Origin: UBA8199 sp964507045
GTDB lineage: Bacteria; Verrucomicrobiota; Verrucomicrobiia; Limisphaerales; UBA8199
DNA length: 64,000 nt
NCBI GenBank assembly: GCA_964507045.1
Contig: CAZDOO010000002.1
Coordinates: 1 to 64,000 of the forward strand
Direction of reading: 5' to 3'
Numbering within the stretch: the first letter of the stretch is position 1; the number at the start of each line of letters is the position of its first letter. A program made the translations under genes and the position numbers. Shown here piece by piece: positions 9,677-19,115 of this stretch. The notes beneath the pieces were generated by a model. It was not told where the DNA came from and ran no database searches. It worked only from the letters and a program-made list of their open reading frames with translations.

Positions 9677-11131
9677 ATGAAGCACAAAGCACAGCCAGAT
9701 ACTGGAAGTGGCGTTCCTGAACGCCGATCGGCTTTCGGGCTTAATCGCCGGAGTTTCCTTTGGCTCGGCGCCACCGGTGTGGCTGCCGCGCGCTTTGGGG
9801 CAGCCGGCGCGGAACCTCGGCCCGGCACCGGCGGCAACCGGATGGCATCCGTGCCGGAAATTGCCCCCGTCGAGGTGCTGGTTTGCGGCGGCGGGCCGGC
9901 GGGGATTGCCGCGGCCCTGATGGCCGCGCGGCTGGGCCGCAAGACGTTGCTGGTGGAGCGCTACGGGCGGCTGGGTGGCATGGCGGTCCAGGCGCTGGTG
10001 GGCCCCCTGATGGGCGATGTGGAAAGCGCCTGGGTGGATGATATTCTCAAGCGCCTTGGCGGCCGCCGGGTTGATTACGAGTTCATTGATGTCAAGTATG
10101 CCGACCTGCTTCAGGAGGCTGGGGCCGAGGTGCTGCTGCACGCCTGGGTAACGGCGCCGCTGCTTGAGGGCAATCGCGTGGTTGGCGCTCAATTGCTGTC
10201 CAAGCAAGGGCTGCTCCAGGTCAAAGCGCGGGTGGTGGTGGATGCCACCGGCGATGGCGACGTTGCCTTTGGGGCGGGCGCAGGTTTTGATCAGGGACGG
10301 GAAGCCGGCCCGAACTGGTCCGCCGACGGCCTGGTTCAACCGATGACGATCATGTTCCGGGTTTCGGGTGTCAATCATGCCGAAACCATGGAAGCCCGCC
10401 GCCGGGGCCGAAAGGCGTTCCGTTTCCCCGATGGCCGCACCTGGAATCAAGTGACCAAGGCGGCCAATGAAAGCGGGGCCTTGCCCAAGACCGTCGGCAT
10501 GGTGCGCACCTACACTTCTCTGCGGAACGACCAGCGCGTCATCAATGCCACCCAGGTGAATGGCGTGGATGGAACCAAAGTCCACGATTTAACCCGTGCG
10601 GAACTCGAAGGCCGTCGCCAGGTGATATCCATCCTCGACTTTCTAAGGAAAGAAGCCCCCGGCTACCAAAACGCCTATGTCTCCGGCATGCCGGCGGTGA
10701 TCGGTGTGCGCGAAAGCCGGCGGATTCGCGGTCATGAACGCCTCACCGCCCGGCACGTGCTCGAAGGCATCCGAACGCCTAGTGCCGTCGTGCGAGGGGC
10801 CGCATTCCAAATTGATATCCACAATCCTGATGGCATCGGGCAGGCGCAGGGCGTTTCCAGCGTCCACCCGCTGGGGCATGATCCCAAGGGAAAACCCTAC
10901 GACATCCCCTACGGTTGCCTGGTGCCTCAGAACGTTGAAGGCCTGCTCCTGGCTGGCCGGTGCATCAGCAGCAGTCATGAGGCCATGGCGTCCTGCCGCG
11001 TTCAGGTCATTGCCCTGGGGATTGGCGTGGCCGCCGGCACGGCAGCGGCCCAGGTGGTTCGACAGAACGTTGCCACCGGCCAGGTCGACCTGGCGCCCAT
11101 CCAGAAGATCGTTTTCCAACCGCATGTCTAA
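9677..11131 (+). CDS. Tat-exported FAD-dependent oxidoreductase (FAD_oxidored family)
   Basis: 484 residues. A twin-arginine signal lies near residues 24-45 (NRRSFLWLGATGVAAARFG). The dinucleotide-binding fold follows directly: EVLVCGGGPAGIAAALMAAR, then LLVERYGRLGGMA. A second FAD-contact segment is VVVDATGDGDVAFGAGAGFD, and the C-terminal FAD motif is VPQNVEGLLLAGRCISSSHEAMASCRV. These together fit the FAD_oxidored (PF12831-like) family that is common in Verrucomicrobiota and Planctomycetota carbohydrate loci. The physiological substrate is not known; sugar or sugar-acid oxidation would fit the upstream glycosidases. Export through Tat implies folding with FAD in the cytoplasm and action in the periplasm. 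Confidence 0.88.
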   Translation: MKHKAQPDTGSGVPERRSAFGLNRRSFLWLGATGVAAARFGAAGAEPRPGTGGNRMASVPEIAPVEVLVCGGGPAGIAAALMAARLGRKTLLVERYGRLGGMAVQALVGPLMGDVESAWVDDILKRLGGRRVDYEFIDVKYADLLQEAGAEVLLHAWVTAPLLEGNRVVGAQLLSKQGLLQVKARVVVDATGDGDVAFGAGAGFDQGREAGPNWSADGLVQPMTIMFRVSGVNHAETMEARRRGRKAFRFPDGRTWNQVTKAANESGALPKTVGMVRTYTSLRNDQRVINATQVNGVDGTKVHDLTRAELEGRRQVISILDFLRKEAPGYQNAYVSGMPAVIGVRESRRIRGHERLTARHVLEGIRTPSAVVRGAAFQIDIHNPDGIGQAQGVSSVHPLGHDPKGKPYDIPYGCLVPQNVEGLLLAGRCISSSHEAMASCRVQVIALGIGVAAGTAAAQVVRQNVATGQVDLAPIQKIVFQPHV

Positions 11132-11394
11132 ACCAAAACAGTCAGGGCGCGCGAAGCGCTTGCCCTCCTGACCCTCCCCTTGGACTCCGATGCCCGGCGA
11201 TGGTTCGGGGTTGATGGGCATGACGGCCAACTGCTTGCCGCCGCTGGAAAAGGCCACAGGCGACAAGGTATCCTCGATTGCCAATTGGATTGAGGGGCGA
11301 TCAAGCTTGTCAACGCACCTTTATCCTAGCTACAAAACGGCCATGCCAGAGTTCCCGATCGCCCGCGGCTGAGCAGTAAGTTTCTGGGAGTCCG

Positions 11395-13278
11395 ATGAGC
11401 AGACCCGCTCCAAAAGCCAACCCTGCAACAACGGGGGCCTCCGCCCCTGTCAAGGCTCGGCCGCGCTTCCCCCTGTGGCTGGTAGTCCTATTGCTGGCTT
11501 TAGTAACGATGGCCACCTACTGGCCGGTGATTTCTCATGACTTCGTCAACTACGATGATCCGGACTATGTCGCTGACAATCCGCACGTTCAGGCCGGTTT
11601 GAACTGGGAGGGGCTGAAGTGGGCTTTCCTGAACCCCGTGTCCTGCAACTGGCATCCCCTGACAGTGCTGTCGCACATGTTGGACTGCCAGCTATTTGGT
11701 TTGAAGCCCTGGGGACATCACCTGACCAACGTGCTGCTGCACACCCTCAATACGCTGCTGGTTCTCGTGTTGCTGAGGCAAACGACCGGCGCCGCGTGGC
11801 GGAGTCTGTTTGTGGCTTCGCTGTTCGCAGTTCACCCGCTGCGCGTCGAATCGGTCGCGTGGGTGGCAGAACGCAAGGATTTGCTCAGCGGCTGCTTCGG
11901 GCTGCTGGCGCTGATATTTTACGCCCGCTACGCGCTGGGGCGGTTGACAGCCAAAGATCAGGAATCCGGAGGCCGGGGGCGGGAATCAGAATCCAACCGC
12001 ACGCAACACGTAACACGCCTCCACCTTCCATCTTCCCTCTGCTACCTTCTCTCCTTCTGCTGCTTCGCTCTCGGCCTGATGAGCAAGCCGATGCTGGTGA
12101 CGTGGCCTTTTGTCCTGTTGCTGCTGGACTACTGGCCGCTGCGTCGCTTTGAACTGTCAACCCGCAACTCTCAACTTTCTACCCTGCGGCGCTTGGTGCT
12201 GGAGAAAATCCCGTTTCTCGCCCTCGCGGCGGCGACCAGCGTCGTGACTTTGGTGATGCAGAAGCACGCCGGCGCTTTGGCGTCGAGCGAAAGCCTGCCC
12301 CTCGGCGCGCGCAGCGGCAACGCCCTGATTGCCTACTGCCGCTATCTGGGGAAGCTGTTCTGCCCAACCGAACTGGCGGTTTTCTATCCGCACCCCGGGC
12401 AGTGGCCGCTGGCGCAGGTGTTGTTGGCGGGCGGGTTGATTGTGGGCATTTCGGTGCTGTTTTGGGTGCGGCGGCGGCGCTATCCCTTCTTGCTGGTGGG
12501 GTGGCTGTGGTTTGTCGGGACGCTGGTGCCCGTGATCGGGTTGGTGCAAGTGGGCGGCCAGGCCATGGCGGATCGGTATACCTATATTCCATCGCTGGGA
12601 GCGCTGGTCCTCATCGTCTGGGGCACGTACGAACTGGCCCGACGCTGGCATTATGGTGTGGTTGGATTGTCGGTGGCGGGTTGCGCAGCGATCGTCCTCT
12701 GCCTGGCGTTGACGCGACAACAGCTCGGGCATTGGAAGAACACGGAGGCTCTTTTTCGGCATGCGCTCCAAGTCACGGAGAACAATTGCCTCGCCCACAA
12801 CATCCTCGGCGCCACCCTCGCCGCGAGAGGCCAAGTTGACGAGGCAATCCGCCAATGCCAGGAAGCCCTCCGCCTGAAACCGGATTACGCCGAGGCCCAC
12901 TACAACCTTGGCACCGCCCTCGGCATGAACGGCCAGGAGGATGAGGCGATCCGCCAATTCCAGGAAACCATCCGCCTGCAACCGGATCACGCGGAAGCCC
13001 ACTATAACCTCGGCGTCGCCCTCGGCAAGAAAGGCCAAATTGACCAGGCGATGCGCCAATACCAGGAAACCGTCCGCCTGCAACCGGGTAACGCCGCAGC
13101 GCACTACAACCTCGGCAACGCCCTCTTCCGCAAAGGCCGCACCGGCGAGGCCATCGGCCATTACCGGGAGGCTTTGCGACTCAAGCCTGACTACGCCGAC
13201 GCTCGCACCAACCTGGAGGCCGCGCTCGCCACCAAGGCCGATTCTCCGCAATTGCCAGACACCTCCACCAACCGCTGA
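11395..13278 (+). CDS. Polytopic membrane protein with C-terminal TPR repeats (TMTC/PMT-like)
   Basis: 627 residues. About ten hydrophobic helices occupy residues 20-450, with a first periplasmic loop carrying FVNYDDPDYVADNPHVQ and a conserved HPLRVESVAWVAERKDLLS. Both recall bacterial homologues of the TMTC and protein O-mannosyltransferase families. The acidic DD pair in the first loop is where GT-C glycosyltransferases place a catalytic acid. Four TPR units of 34 residues follow (ALRLKPDYAEAHYNLGTALG and variants). Two loops contain low-complexity inserts (see 11998-12020 and 12151-12189). The likely role is lipid-linked sugar transfer or an envelope function, but no substrate can be named. 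The gene stands alone in its orientation. Confidence 0.8.
   Translation: MSRPAPKANPATTGASAPVKARPRFPLWLVVLLLALVTMATYWPVISHDFVNYDDPDYVADNPHVQAGLNWEGLKWAFLNPVSCNWHPLTVLSHMLDCQLFGLKPWGHHLTNVLLHTLNTLLVLVLLRQTTGAAWRSLFVASLFAVHPLRVESVAWVAERKDLLSGCFGLLALIFYARYALGRLTAKDQESGGRGRESESNRTQHVTRLHLPSSLCYLLSFCCFALGLMSKPMLVTWPFVLLLLDYWPLRRFELSTRNSQLSTLRRLVLEKIPFLALAAATSVVTLVMQKHAGALASSESLPLGARSGNALIAYCRYLGKLFCPTELAVFYPHPGQWPLAQVLLAGGLIVGISVLFWVRRRRYPFLLVGWLWFVGTLVPVIGLVQVGGQAMADRYTYIPSLGALVLIVWGTYELARRWHYGVVGLSVAGCAAIVLCLALTRQQLGHWKNTEALFRHALQVTENNCLAHNILGATLAARGQVDEAIRQCQEALRLKPDYAEAHYNLGTALGMNGQEDEAIRQFQETIRLQPDHAEAHYNLGVALGKKGQIDQAMRQYQETVRLQPGNAAAHYNLGNALFRKGRTGEAIGHYREALRLKPDYADARTNLEAALATKADSPQLPDTSTNR
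11998..12020. repeat. Short degenerate repeat inside the membrane TPR gene
   Basis: Degenerate CGCAACACGTAACACGC-type repeat that stays in frame and encodes NRTQHVTRL within a loop between two membrane helices. It looks like an inserted low-complexity tract rather than conserved protein. Confidence 0.5.
12151..12189. repeat. Second short degenerate repeat inside the membrane TPR gene
   Basis: Degenerate repeats of AACTCTCAAC type encode ELSTRNSQLSTLR between DYWPLRRF and the next helix (RLVLEKIPFLALAA). Like the tract at 11998 it sits in a loop and keeps the frame. Confidence 0.5.
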
Positions 13279-14041
13279 GTGAATCTTCAAGTCCCCCCTG
13301 CCTTGATTCTCGCACTGCTTGCCGGGGAAGACTGTTTCGGTGGCAGTGAATTCCTTGGCCAGGCGGCGTGCCGCCTCTCCTTGGGGCAGGTCTTGCTATT
13401 CGTTCAACCCGGCTTTACGGGCAACGCCGCTGGAAGGCGGCTCGCCACCCCATTTGCACCACGGTGCGCGGATTGCGATGGATGGTCTTCTGGCGCCGGA
13501 CTTGGCCATACCGGCTCGCGTAAGTGACAGTTTGCCCGAGGGAGCCGCTTTGGGGTATATCGCGAATCACCATGGCTCCACGCCATACCAATCCTCAGGC
13601 TCGGCTTCAAGCCCGAGAATAGCCAAACGATGACTGGGTCAAACGCCTGCTGCCACACGCCAATCGGTCCTCAGACACACAATAACCCCTCCTAAACCCC
13701 TCGTATACCCCTCGTATATAAAATACGAGGGGTATACGAGGGGTTTAGGAGGGGTATACGAGGGGCTAAGGATGGAATACTTGGCGGTCCACCTTGGCTG
13801 GCGAGGGTTGAGAGCTGAGGGCTATACGCCGTGCCTCGGTTGGGCGTCCGCGCGAGCCTAAATATCCTGTGGGTGTGGGAAGGGGCCGAAGTCAGGGCTC
13901 GCGAGGAAGCTCGCCTTCCCAAACAGCCATTTTCAAACAGGCTCTAAGGGCTATTACTGTCTCAAATATGGGCAGAAACACCTTTTGCAAGCCGGAGGCA
14001 TCTGGCTTGGACATGCGAAACGGGTGGGGTATCCGTGCGTC
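13279..14041. other. 763-bp intergenic region between convergent genes
   Basis: No convincing gene on either strand. It contains the 11-bp-unit hairpin at 13685-13766 and a short degenerate tract near 13800 (GAGGGTTGAGAGCTGAGGG). Otherwise nothing recognised. Confidence 0.6.
13685..13766. repeat. Long perfect hairpin made of 11-bp units
   Basis: Two 33-bp arms, 13685-13717 and 13723-13755, are perfect reverse complements around a 5-nt loop (ATAAA). Each arm is three 11-bp units: ACCCCTCCTAA, ACCCCTCGTAT and ACCCCTCGTAT on the left, with their complements on the right. A fourth right-hand unit, ATACGAGGGGC, follows at 13756-13766. It lies between convergent genes, so it could act as a bidirectional terminator, but there is no T-tract. 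The architecture matches the elements at 27981 and 60965, although the unit sequence differs. Confidence 0.9.
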
Positions 14042-15442
14042 TCAGTGCTCAGCGCCAGCCTTCAGGAGAACCACACAAATCTGATTGGCTTCGTGGCCGC
14101 CACTTGCCTTTCGTCGCAGAAAGGCAATCTTGCCGCCATCGGGCGAAAACACGCATGCTTCCGGGCGTGGAGCGGTTTCATCGGACGTCCGCTCCGTCAG
14201 GCGACGGCTTTCACCGGTCGCCGCATCGGTGAGGAAGACGCTGTTGTCCATTACCTGCGCGAGGCTGCGGCCATCCGGACTCCAGGTAAACGCGGACGCG
14301 ACGGGCCACGGGTTGTGCGTGAGCTGCGCGGGCTGGCCGCCGTTGGGGGAGACCGTCCAAAGCTGCGCCAGGCCGGCGTCGTCTTTCATCAGGAACGCGA
14401 TGCGCGAGCCGTCGGGAGAGCTGCGCAGCCAGTGGCGCGGGCCCTGGACGCCGGGAAACATGCGCTGCGCCGTGAACGTGAGCCGCCGCTGCGCCACGCC
14501 TTTAGGCGGGCACGGGCGTTGATCCCTTGTCCCGGCGAGCGGCCCGTCGCCGGCCTGCGTCAAATCGTCCGGCAGGTCGGCAATGAACACTTCCGTATTG
14601 GTTTCGCCTTTCGCCGTGACGACGCTGCCTTGAAAGGCCAATGCCCGCCGCTGCCGCGTGCCGTCCGCGCGAACGTAGCCGTTCGTGCCAACCCAGGTCT
14701 CCTCGCAGGCCCGCTTGATCTCGTCCGAGCCGGGCCGGGGGTTGGCCGTCGTGCGGGAGACGATTACGGTAAAGAACCCGCCATCGTGATTGCGGGGGTT
14801 GTCCTTGCGCACGCGAACCGGATGGCCCGGCAGACTCACGCCAATGTCGCGGAGGTCGCTCTCCACCAGCGCGTCGTTGTAGGTGAAGCTGACCCACTCG
14901 CCCGCCGCATCCCAGACGTGGACATGGGAGCCGCCGCGCAACGCGCCGGGCGTGAACGGCGGCGTGAGGTCGCGCGCATCGAGATTCACCGCGACCCCGG
15001 GCTTCGCCCAATCCACCATCACGCCCTGGCGATGGCTGGGGCCGTATGGCCAGTCGGCCGTCGGATTCTCCGGGCCGAGAATGAACACCACCCTCCAGTC
15101 GCGGGGATGCCACATCACCACGCCGCAGTGCGCGCCATTCTTTGACTCGTAAAGGGTCTTGATTTCGCCCGTGCGCAGGCTGACGGCTTTGATGGTGTTG
15201 CCGTCAAACACGGATCCCGCCGCGTCGGAGCGCGTGTCATAGACGATCCACTCGCTGTCGGGCGACCATACCCGCGTGTTGGAGAGGAGGCGTCCGCCGG
15301 GACCCGAGGTGATTTGCTGTTCGACTGGCATTGGCGGTTCAGCCGCACACGACATGATCAGGCCGGCAGCCAGCAAGAGCGGGGCCGCGGTTCGCGCGAG
15401 CACCGGAGTTGGCGGCACGCGCAGGCCCGCGCCATATGGCAT
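14042..15442 (-). CDS. YidR-like DUF3748 protein, putative lipoprotein
   Basis: 466 residues from the ATG at 15442. A hydrophobic segment ending LIMSC may be a lipoprotein signal. The mature part reads like the YidR (DUF3748) family, from recall of the E. coli protein: SNTRVWSPDSEWIVYDTR, GAHCGVVMWHP, FILGPENPTADWPYG, GALRGGSHVHVWDAAGEWVS, PGSDEIKRACEETWVG, GVAQRRLTFTAQRMFPGVQG. WSPDSEWI, SSPDGSRIAF, WSPDGRSLA and FSPDGGKIAF are TolB/PD40 blade motifs, so a beta-propeller is expected. It is the last gene of a minus-strand cluster with a lyase, an MFS transporter and a sialidase-like protein. YidR has no firmly established biochemical role. Confidence 0.88.
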   Translation of the reverse strand: MPYGAGLRVPPTPVLARTAAPLLLAAGLIMSCAAEPPMPVEQQITSGPGGRLLSNTRVWSPDSEWIVYDTRSDAAGSVFDGNTIKAVSLRTGEIKTLYESKNGAHCGVVMWHPRDWRVVFILGPENPTADWPYGPSHRQGVMVDWAKPGVAVNLDARDLTPPFTPGALRGGSHVHVWDAAGEWVSFTYNDALVESDLRDIGVSLPGHPVRVRKDNPRNHDGGFFTVIVSRTTANPRPGSDEIKRACEETWVGTNGYVRADGTRQRRALAFQGSVVTAKGETNTEVFIADLPDDLTQAGDGPLAGTRDQRPCPPKGVAQRRLTFTAQRMFPGVQGPRHWLRSSPDGSRIAFLMKDDAGLAQLWTVSPNGGQPAQLTHNPWPVASAFTWSPDGRSLAQVMDNSVFLTDAATGESRRLTERTSDETAPRPEACVFSPDGGKIAFLRRKASGGHEANQICVVLLKAGAEH

Positions 15443-15497
15443 CAACGACCGGCGTTCGGCGGCAAGCAGCTTCAATTGGCACACAATTCACCTGCAA

Positions 15498-16445
15498 TCA
15501 GGCCCCATTGCTCAGAACTTTTCCCACCTGGGCCCGGATCTCCTGCAAACGGGTGGCAAGCAGTTCGCGCTCGCCATTGGCGAACCGGTGAAACGGCTCG
15601 GCGATGAAGTCGTCGCAGACGCCTAGACACGCGAGCGTGCATTTGATGCCGTTGATGATCGCAGAGGGGTAGGGGCTGACGCAATACAGGGAATCGCTGA
15701 CGTGTTGGATCTGGCGTTGCAGTTCCCGGGCCCGCTCCAGGTTCCCCGCGCGATGGGCCGCGACCAGGTGGACATAAAGCTCTGGGAAGAGGTTCGCGCC
15801 GCCGCTGACGCCGCCGTGGCCGCCGAGTTGCAGCGAATCAAACAGCTTCTCCTCCGGGCCGATCAATAGAGACCAGTCGGGACGCTGCTGGAGCAACGCC
15901 GCGGTGTGCTGGAAGTAATTCATATCCCCCGAGCTGTCCTTGAGGCCGATGATGCGCGGCTCGTCCATTGCGCGGCGAACCGTGTCGAGTTCGTAGCTCA
16001 CCTTCGTGAGCTGCGGCATGTTGTAGAGAAACACGGGCAACGGCAATTCGGGCACGAGATGGGCCAGATAGCCCTGCAGCTCGGGCTGGGCCTCGGGCAG
16101 GTAATACGGTGGCGCGACCACGAGCGCGGCGGCGCCGGATTCCGCCGCGGTGCGAGCGATGCTCACCGATTCGACAAAGGCCGTGTCGGTGATGCCGACG
16201 AGCACCGGCACCCGGCGGTTGACCTGCCGGCACACCCGCTCAATCAGCTCCCGCCGCAGCCGATAGCTCAGGCTTGGGCCTTCGCCGGTCGTGCCGAGTA
16301 TAAACAATCCGCTCACGCCGCCGGTCAGGATGCGCTCCAGCAGCCGTTCCAGGCCGGCGACATCGAGTTCATCGCGGCCGCGCAGCGGTGTGATCATCGG
16401 AGGGATAATGCCTGTGAGAGGTAACTTCATTTCAAAATCATTCAA
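15498..16445 (-). CDS. Dihydrodipicolinate synthase / N-acetylneuraminate lyase family protein
   Basis: 315 residues, normal for this class I aldolase superfamily. The substrate carboxylate loop is GTTGEG (near residue 51), the catalytic Tyr is in FLYNMP, and the Schiff-base Lys is in IIGLKDSSGD. The family covers DapA, N-acetylneuraminate lyase and 2-keto-3-deoxy sugar-acid aldolases, and the motifs alone do not separate them. Its start overlaps the end of the MFS gene by 8 bp, implying co-translation, and a sialidase-like gene lies upstream. Context favours cleavage of an imported sialic or keto sugar acid to pyruvate plus an aldehyde sugar, rather than lysine synthesis. Confidence 0.87.
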   Translation of the reverse strand: MNDFEMKLPLTGIIPPMITPLRGRDELDVAGLERLLERILTGGVSGLFILGTTGEGPSLSYRLRRELIERVCRQVNRRVPVLVGITDTAFVESVSIARTAAESGAAALVVAPPYYLPEAQPELQGYLAHLVPELPLPVFLYNMPQLTKVSYELDTVRRAMDEPRIIGLKDSSGDMNYFQHTAALLQQRPDWSLLIGPEEKLFDSLQLGGHGGVSGGANLFPELYVHLVAAHRAGNLERARELQRQIQHVSDSLYCVSPYPSAIINGIKCTLACLGVCDDFIAEPFHRFANGERELLATRLQEIRAQVGKVLSNGA

Positions 16446-17667
16446 CGTTTTCAGCTTTCGGCTTCACCAATAAGATCAGCGCCGCGCTCAGCAGGGCTAC
16501 CGCCGCGGCGGCCACGAACGCGATCGAAAAGGTGATGCCGCGATCGCGCATCCAGCCCAGGGCGACCGTGGCGCCGGCGCCCACGCTGATGCTGACCATG
16601 TTCATGAAGCCGTAGCCGGTGGCGCGATGTTCGGGGCGCGCAATCTGGCACAGAATCGGCATGTTATTGCAGTCGAAGAATCCCCAGCCCAGGCCGAACA
16701 GGAGCATGAAGGCGATGGCCGCCCCCAGGCTCCACGCGTAGCCGAGCCCTAGCAACGCCGGCACCAGCAGCAGCACCCCGAGCGCGCTGGTGTAAATCAG
16801 CCCGCGGACCGTCGCGCGCCGCCACCAGTCGGCCACCACCCCCCCGAGCAGCACGCCGCCCAGTGAGGCCAGTTGGATGTAGCCGGTGGCGGACATTCCC
16901 GCCGGCCCCTGCTTGAGATTGAACCGGTCCGCCAGAAACGTCGGCAGCCAGTTCTTCGCTATCCAGCCCGCGATGGCTGGCAGCGTGAAGTAAACCACGA
17001 GAATCCAAAATGCCGGCTGGGTCCAGAGCGCGCGCAGGGTTTCGGTGACCGTCACGCTCCGCTTCGGTTCGGATAAGTCCTGCGGTTCGGCATCGCGCAA
17101 CGTCAGCATCAGCACAATGGCGTAAAGCACCCCCGCTCCGCCAAACCAAGTGAAGCAATTCCGCCACGAGCTCTGGTCGGCGATGTAGCCGCCGATGCCG
17201 CCCAACGCAAGGCCAACGTAGATGCCCGTCTGATGAATGCCAATGGCTTTGGCGCGGGTGCGGCCGGTGTGGAAATCCGCAATGAGCGCCAATGCCGCCG
17301 GAATGTAGAACGCTTCGCTGATGCCCATCGCCGCCCGGCAAGCGAGCATCTGCCCGTAGGTCGTCGCATGGCCGGTCAGCCACGTGATCAGCGACCAGAT
17401 CCCCAGGCTCCCGATGACCGTCCAGCGGCGGTTGAACCGGTCGGCGATGTAACCGCCCACGGGACTCAGAAACGCATACACCCACATGAAGACCGCCATC
17501 AGGATCCCGAACTGCTCATCGTTGGCGATGCTGGGAATGTCGGCGCGGATCGAGGCGCGCACGGTGGCAACCATCTGCCGATCGAGGTAGTTCAACATTG
17601 CCACCGGCCACAGCAGCGCCAGCACGATCCAGGCGTAGGTTGAACAGCTCTTGGTAATGCGGTCCAT
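16438..17667 (-). CDS. MFS transporter (anion:cation symporter-like)
   Basis: 409 residues with about 12 hydrophobic helices. The motif between helices 2 and 3 reads GGYIADRFNRRWTVIGS, a good match to MFS motif A (G..aDr.gRr). The N-terminal YLDRQMVATVRA segment resembles the ACS family that carries hexuronates, galactonate and sialic acid. The gene lies 15 bp after the sialidase-like gene and overlaps the lyase gene, so it probably imports the sugar acid released outside. The exact substrate is inferred only from neighbours. Confidence 0.88.
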   Translation of the reverse strand: MDRITKSCSTYAWIVLALLWPVAMLNYLDRQMVATVRASIRADIPSIANDEQFGILMAVFMWVYAFLSPVGGYIADRFNRRWTVIGSLGIWSLITWLTGHATTYGQMLACRAAMGISEAFYIPAALALIADFHTGRTRAKAIGIHQTGIYVGLALGGIGGYIADQSSWRNCFTWFGGAGVLYAIVLMLTLRDAEPQDLSEPKRSVTVTETLRALWTQPAFWILVVYFTLPAIAGWIAKNWLPTFLADRFNLKQGPAGMSATGYIQLASLGGVLLGGVVADWWRRATVRGLIYTSALGVLLLVPALLGLGYAWSLGAAIAFMLLFGLGWGFFDCNNMPILCQIARPEHRATGYGFMNMVSISVGAGATVALGWMRDRGITFSIAFVAAAAVALLSAALILLVKPKAENVE

Positions 17668-17682
17668 GAATCGCTCCGGTGT

Positions 17683-19002
17683 CTATTGGGCAGCCCCGCT
17701 GGCCAGGTCCGGCGGCGAGTCCGCCAGGGTGAGGGTGCGGAAATGCTTGAGGCGGTGAAAGGTAATGTGGTTGGCGTCGTGATAGTTGAGGCCGTCCCAC
17801 GACGTGCGGCACACCGCGATGATGTCATCGCCGTCGAACTGCCAGTCGGGGTATTGAAAGCCCACCCGCGAGCCGGCTTTCACCACCACGGAGCCTTCGG
17901 CGTAGCGCAGGAGCCAGTAGTGCTCCTGCCAGTCGCGCAGATCGGCCGACGACGTCAGGGCAATCACGTTGCGCTGGTGATGCGGGCTGTGCTCCCAATC
18001 GTTCCCCGACTGGCGGTTGGTGATCTTGTTGACCACGCTCCAGTAGCGTCGCGACACCGGATCGAAGCGGATCGTGAACTTCGATTCGCTGCCAATGAAA
18101 TGGATAAACCCGCGGGCGGGCTCGAAGCGCGCCTGGCGGCCATCCGGCGAGATCTCCAACATCGCGGCTACCTCAAAGCGCGGGATGTCCCGCGCCGCCC
18201 CGGGCAATGCCAGGCCTGTGCCCGCCGCGGGATGCGATTCCACCCGCAAGATATCCACCAGGGCTCCGGACGGGGTCACGACCGCGTTGCCCTCGAGCCA
18301 GGACGGGGTGCGGACGTTGAGCCACTCCGGCTGGCACGCAATCGCGCTGCTGCGGGTCCAGCTTGCCGCGTTCAGCAGGTCGGCGTCGGCGGGCGCGGAG
18401 AGCATGAACGCGCGGAATATCCGGGCGTTGCCCATCGGCGCGAATTCCTCAAACGCGCGCCACACTCGCCCCCCGTGAACGATGACCGGCGTCGGACCGC
18501 AATGAAACTTGCCATCGGTGGCCAGCACCCCGGATTTTCCATCGGCCGGCGTGGTCCACGTACGGCCGCCGTCGCTCGAGCGGCGGAGCTGGATATGGCC
18601 GCCTTTCGTGGATACGCCCATCAGCCAGAGCGCGTCCCGGTGCGTGAAGAGCGTGGACCAGTGCTGGGCGGTCAGCTCCGCAAGCTGCGTCCAGGACTGG
18701 CCGCGGTCGCTCGAGGCACAGATCACCGTGTGGCCGGCGCGGGGATTCTTCCCGCCGATGTCGTAGCTGGCGGCGTACGCGCCCCCGGGCAAAATTGCGA
18801 GGCTGGGCGAACCGAGGAATACCGTGCTGGAGTTCGAGCTGGCGGCAATCACGGTGCCGGGCACGCTCCCGAGCGGCGCGGCGGCTTGAACCATGCCTCC
18901 CGCCAGAGCGGCGGCGAGCAGGACTATTCCCAGCCTGCGGGCCTGGAGGGCCGGGGCTCCCAAGGGCGGCAAGCAAATTGTATTTGAATAAAACTGCTTC
19001 AT
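17683..19002 (-). CDS. Secreted BNR/sialidase-superfamily protein
   Basis: 439 residues from the ATG at 19002; the frame runs further upstream, but this start opens a signal-like segment (ARRLGIVLLAAALAGGMVQAAA). Two clear Asp-box motifs support a six-bladed sialidase-type propeller: SSDRGQSW and SSDGGRTW. A GESKF-like region (GSESKFTIRFDPVSRRYWSV) and YPDWQFDGDDI follow. The catalytic arginine triad and Tyr/Glu pair of true sialidases could not be assigned with confidence. First gene of a tight operon with an MFS transporter and a DapA/NanA-type lyase. The pairing suggests glycan trimming outside the cell followed by uptake and cleavage. Confidence 0.75.
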   Translation of the reverse strand: MKQFYSNTICLPPLGAPALQARRLGIVLLAAALAGGMVQAAAPLGSVPGTVIAASSNSSTVFLGSPSLAILPGGAYAASYDIGGKNPRAGHTVICASSDRGQSWTQLAELTAQHWSTLFTHRDALWLMGVSTKGGHIQLRRSSDGGRTWTTPADGKSGVLATDGKFHCGPTPVIVHGGRVWRAFEEFAPMGNARIFRAFMLSAPADADLLNAASWTRSSAIACQPEWLNVRTPSWLEGNAVVTPSGALVDILRVESHPAAGTGLALPGAARDIPRFEVAAMLEISPDGRQARFEPARGFIHFIGSESKFTIRFDPVSRRYWSVVNKITNRQSGNDWEHSPHHQRNVIALTSSADLRDWQEHYWLLRYAEGSVVVKAGSRVGFQYPDWQFDGDDIIAVCRTSWDGLNYHDANHITFHRLKHFRTLTLADSPPDLASGAAQ

Positions 19003-19115
19003 AAGTGCGCGCCGCCCCATGGCAGGGCGGCGCGGCAAGAAGAAGATCGATGACCTTCGCCGGAGCGTCAACCTAGGGCGAACCCAAAGCTGATGTTCGC
19101 TCCTTCAGCCAGTTG

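Noticed and set aside
11132..11394. Possible remnant frame SPVAFSSGGKQLAV on the minus strand
   Set aside because: Only a short chance-like stretch, no continuation as a propeller gene.
13685..13766. CRISPR array
   Set aside because: Units are contiguous 11-bp repeats arranged as one palindrome, without spacers or cas genes.
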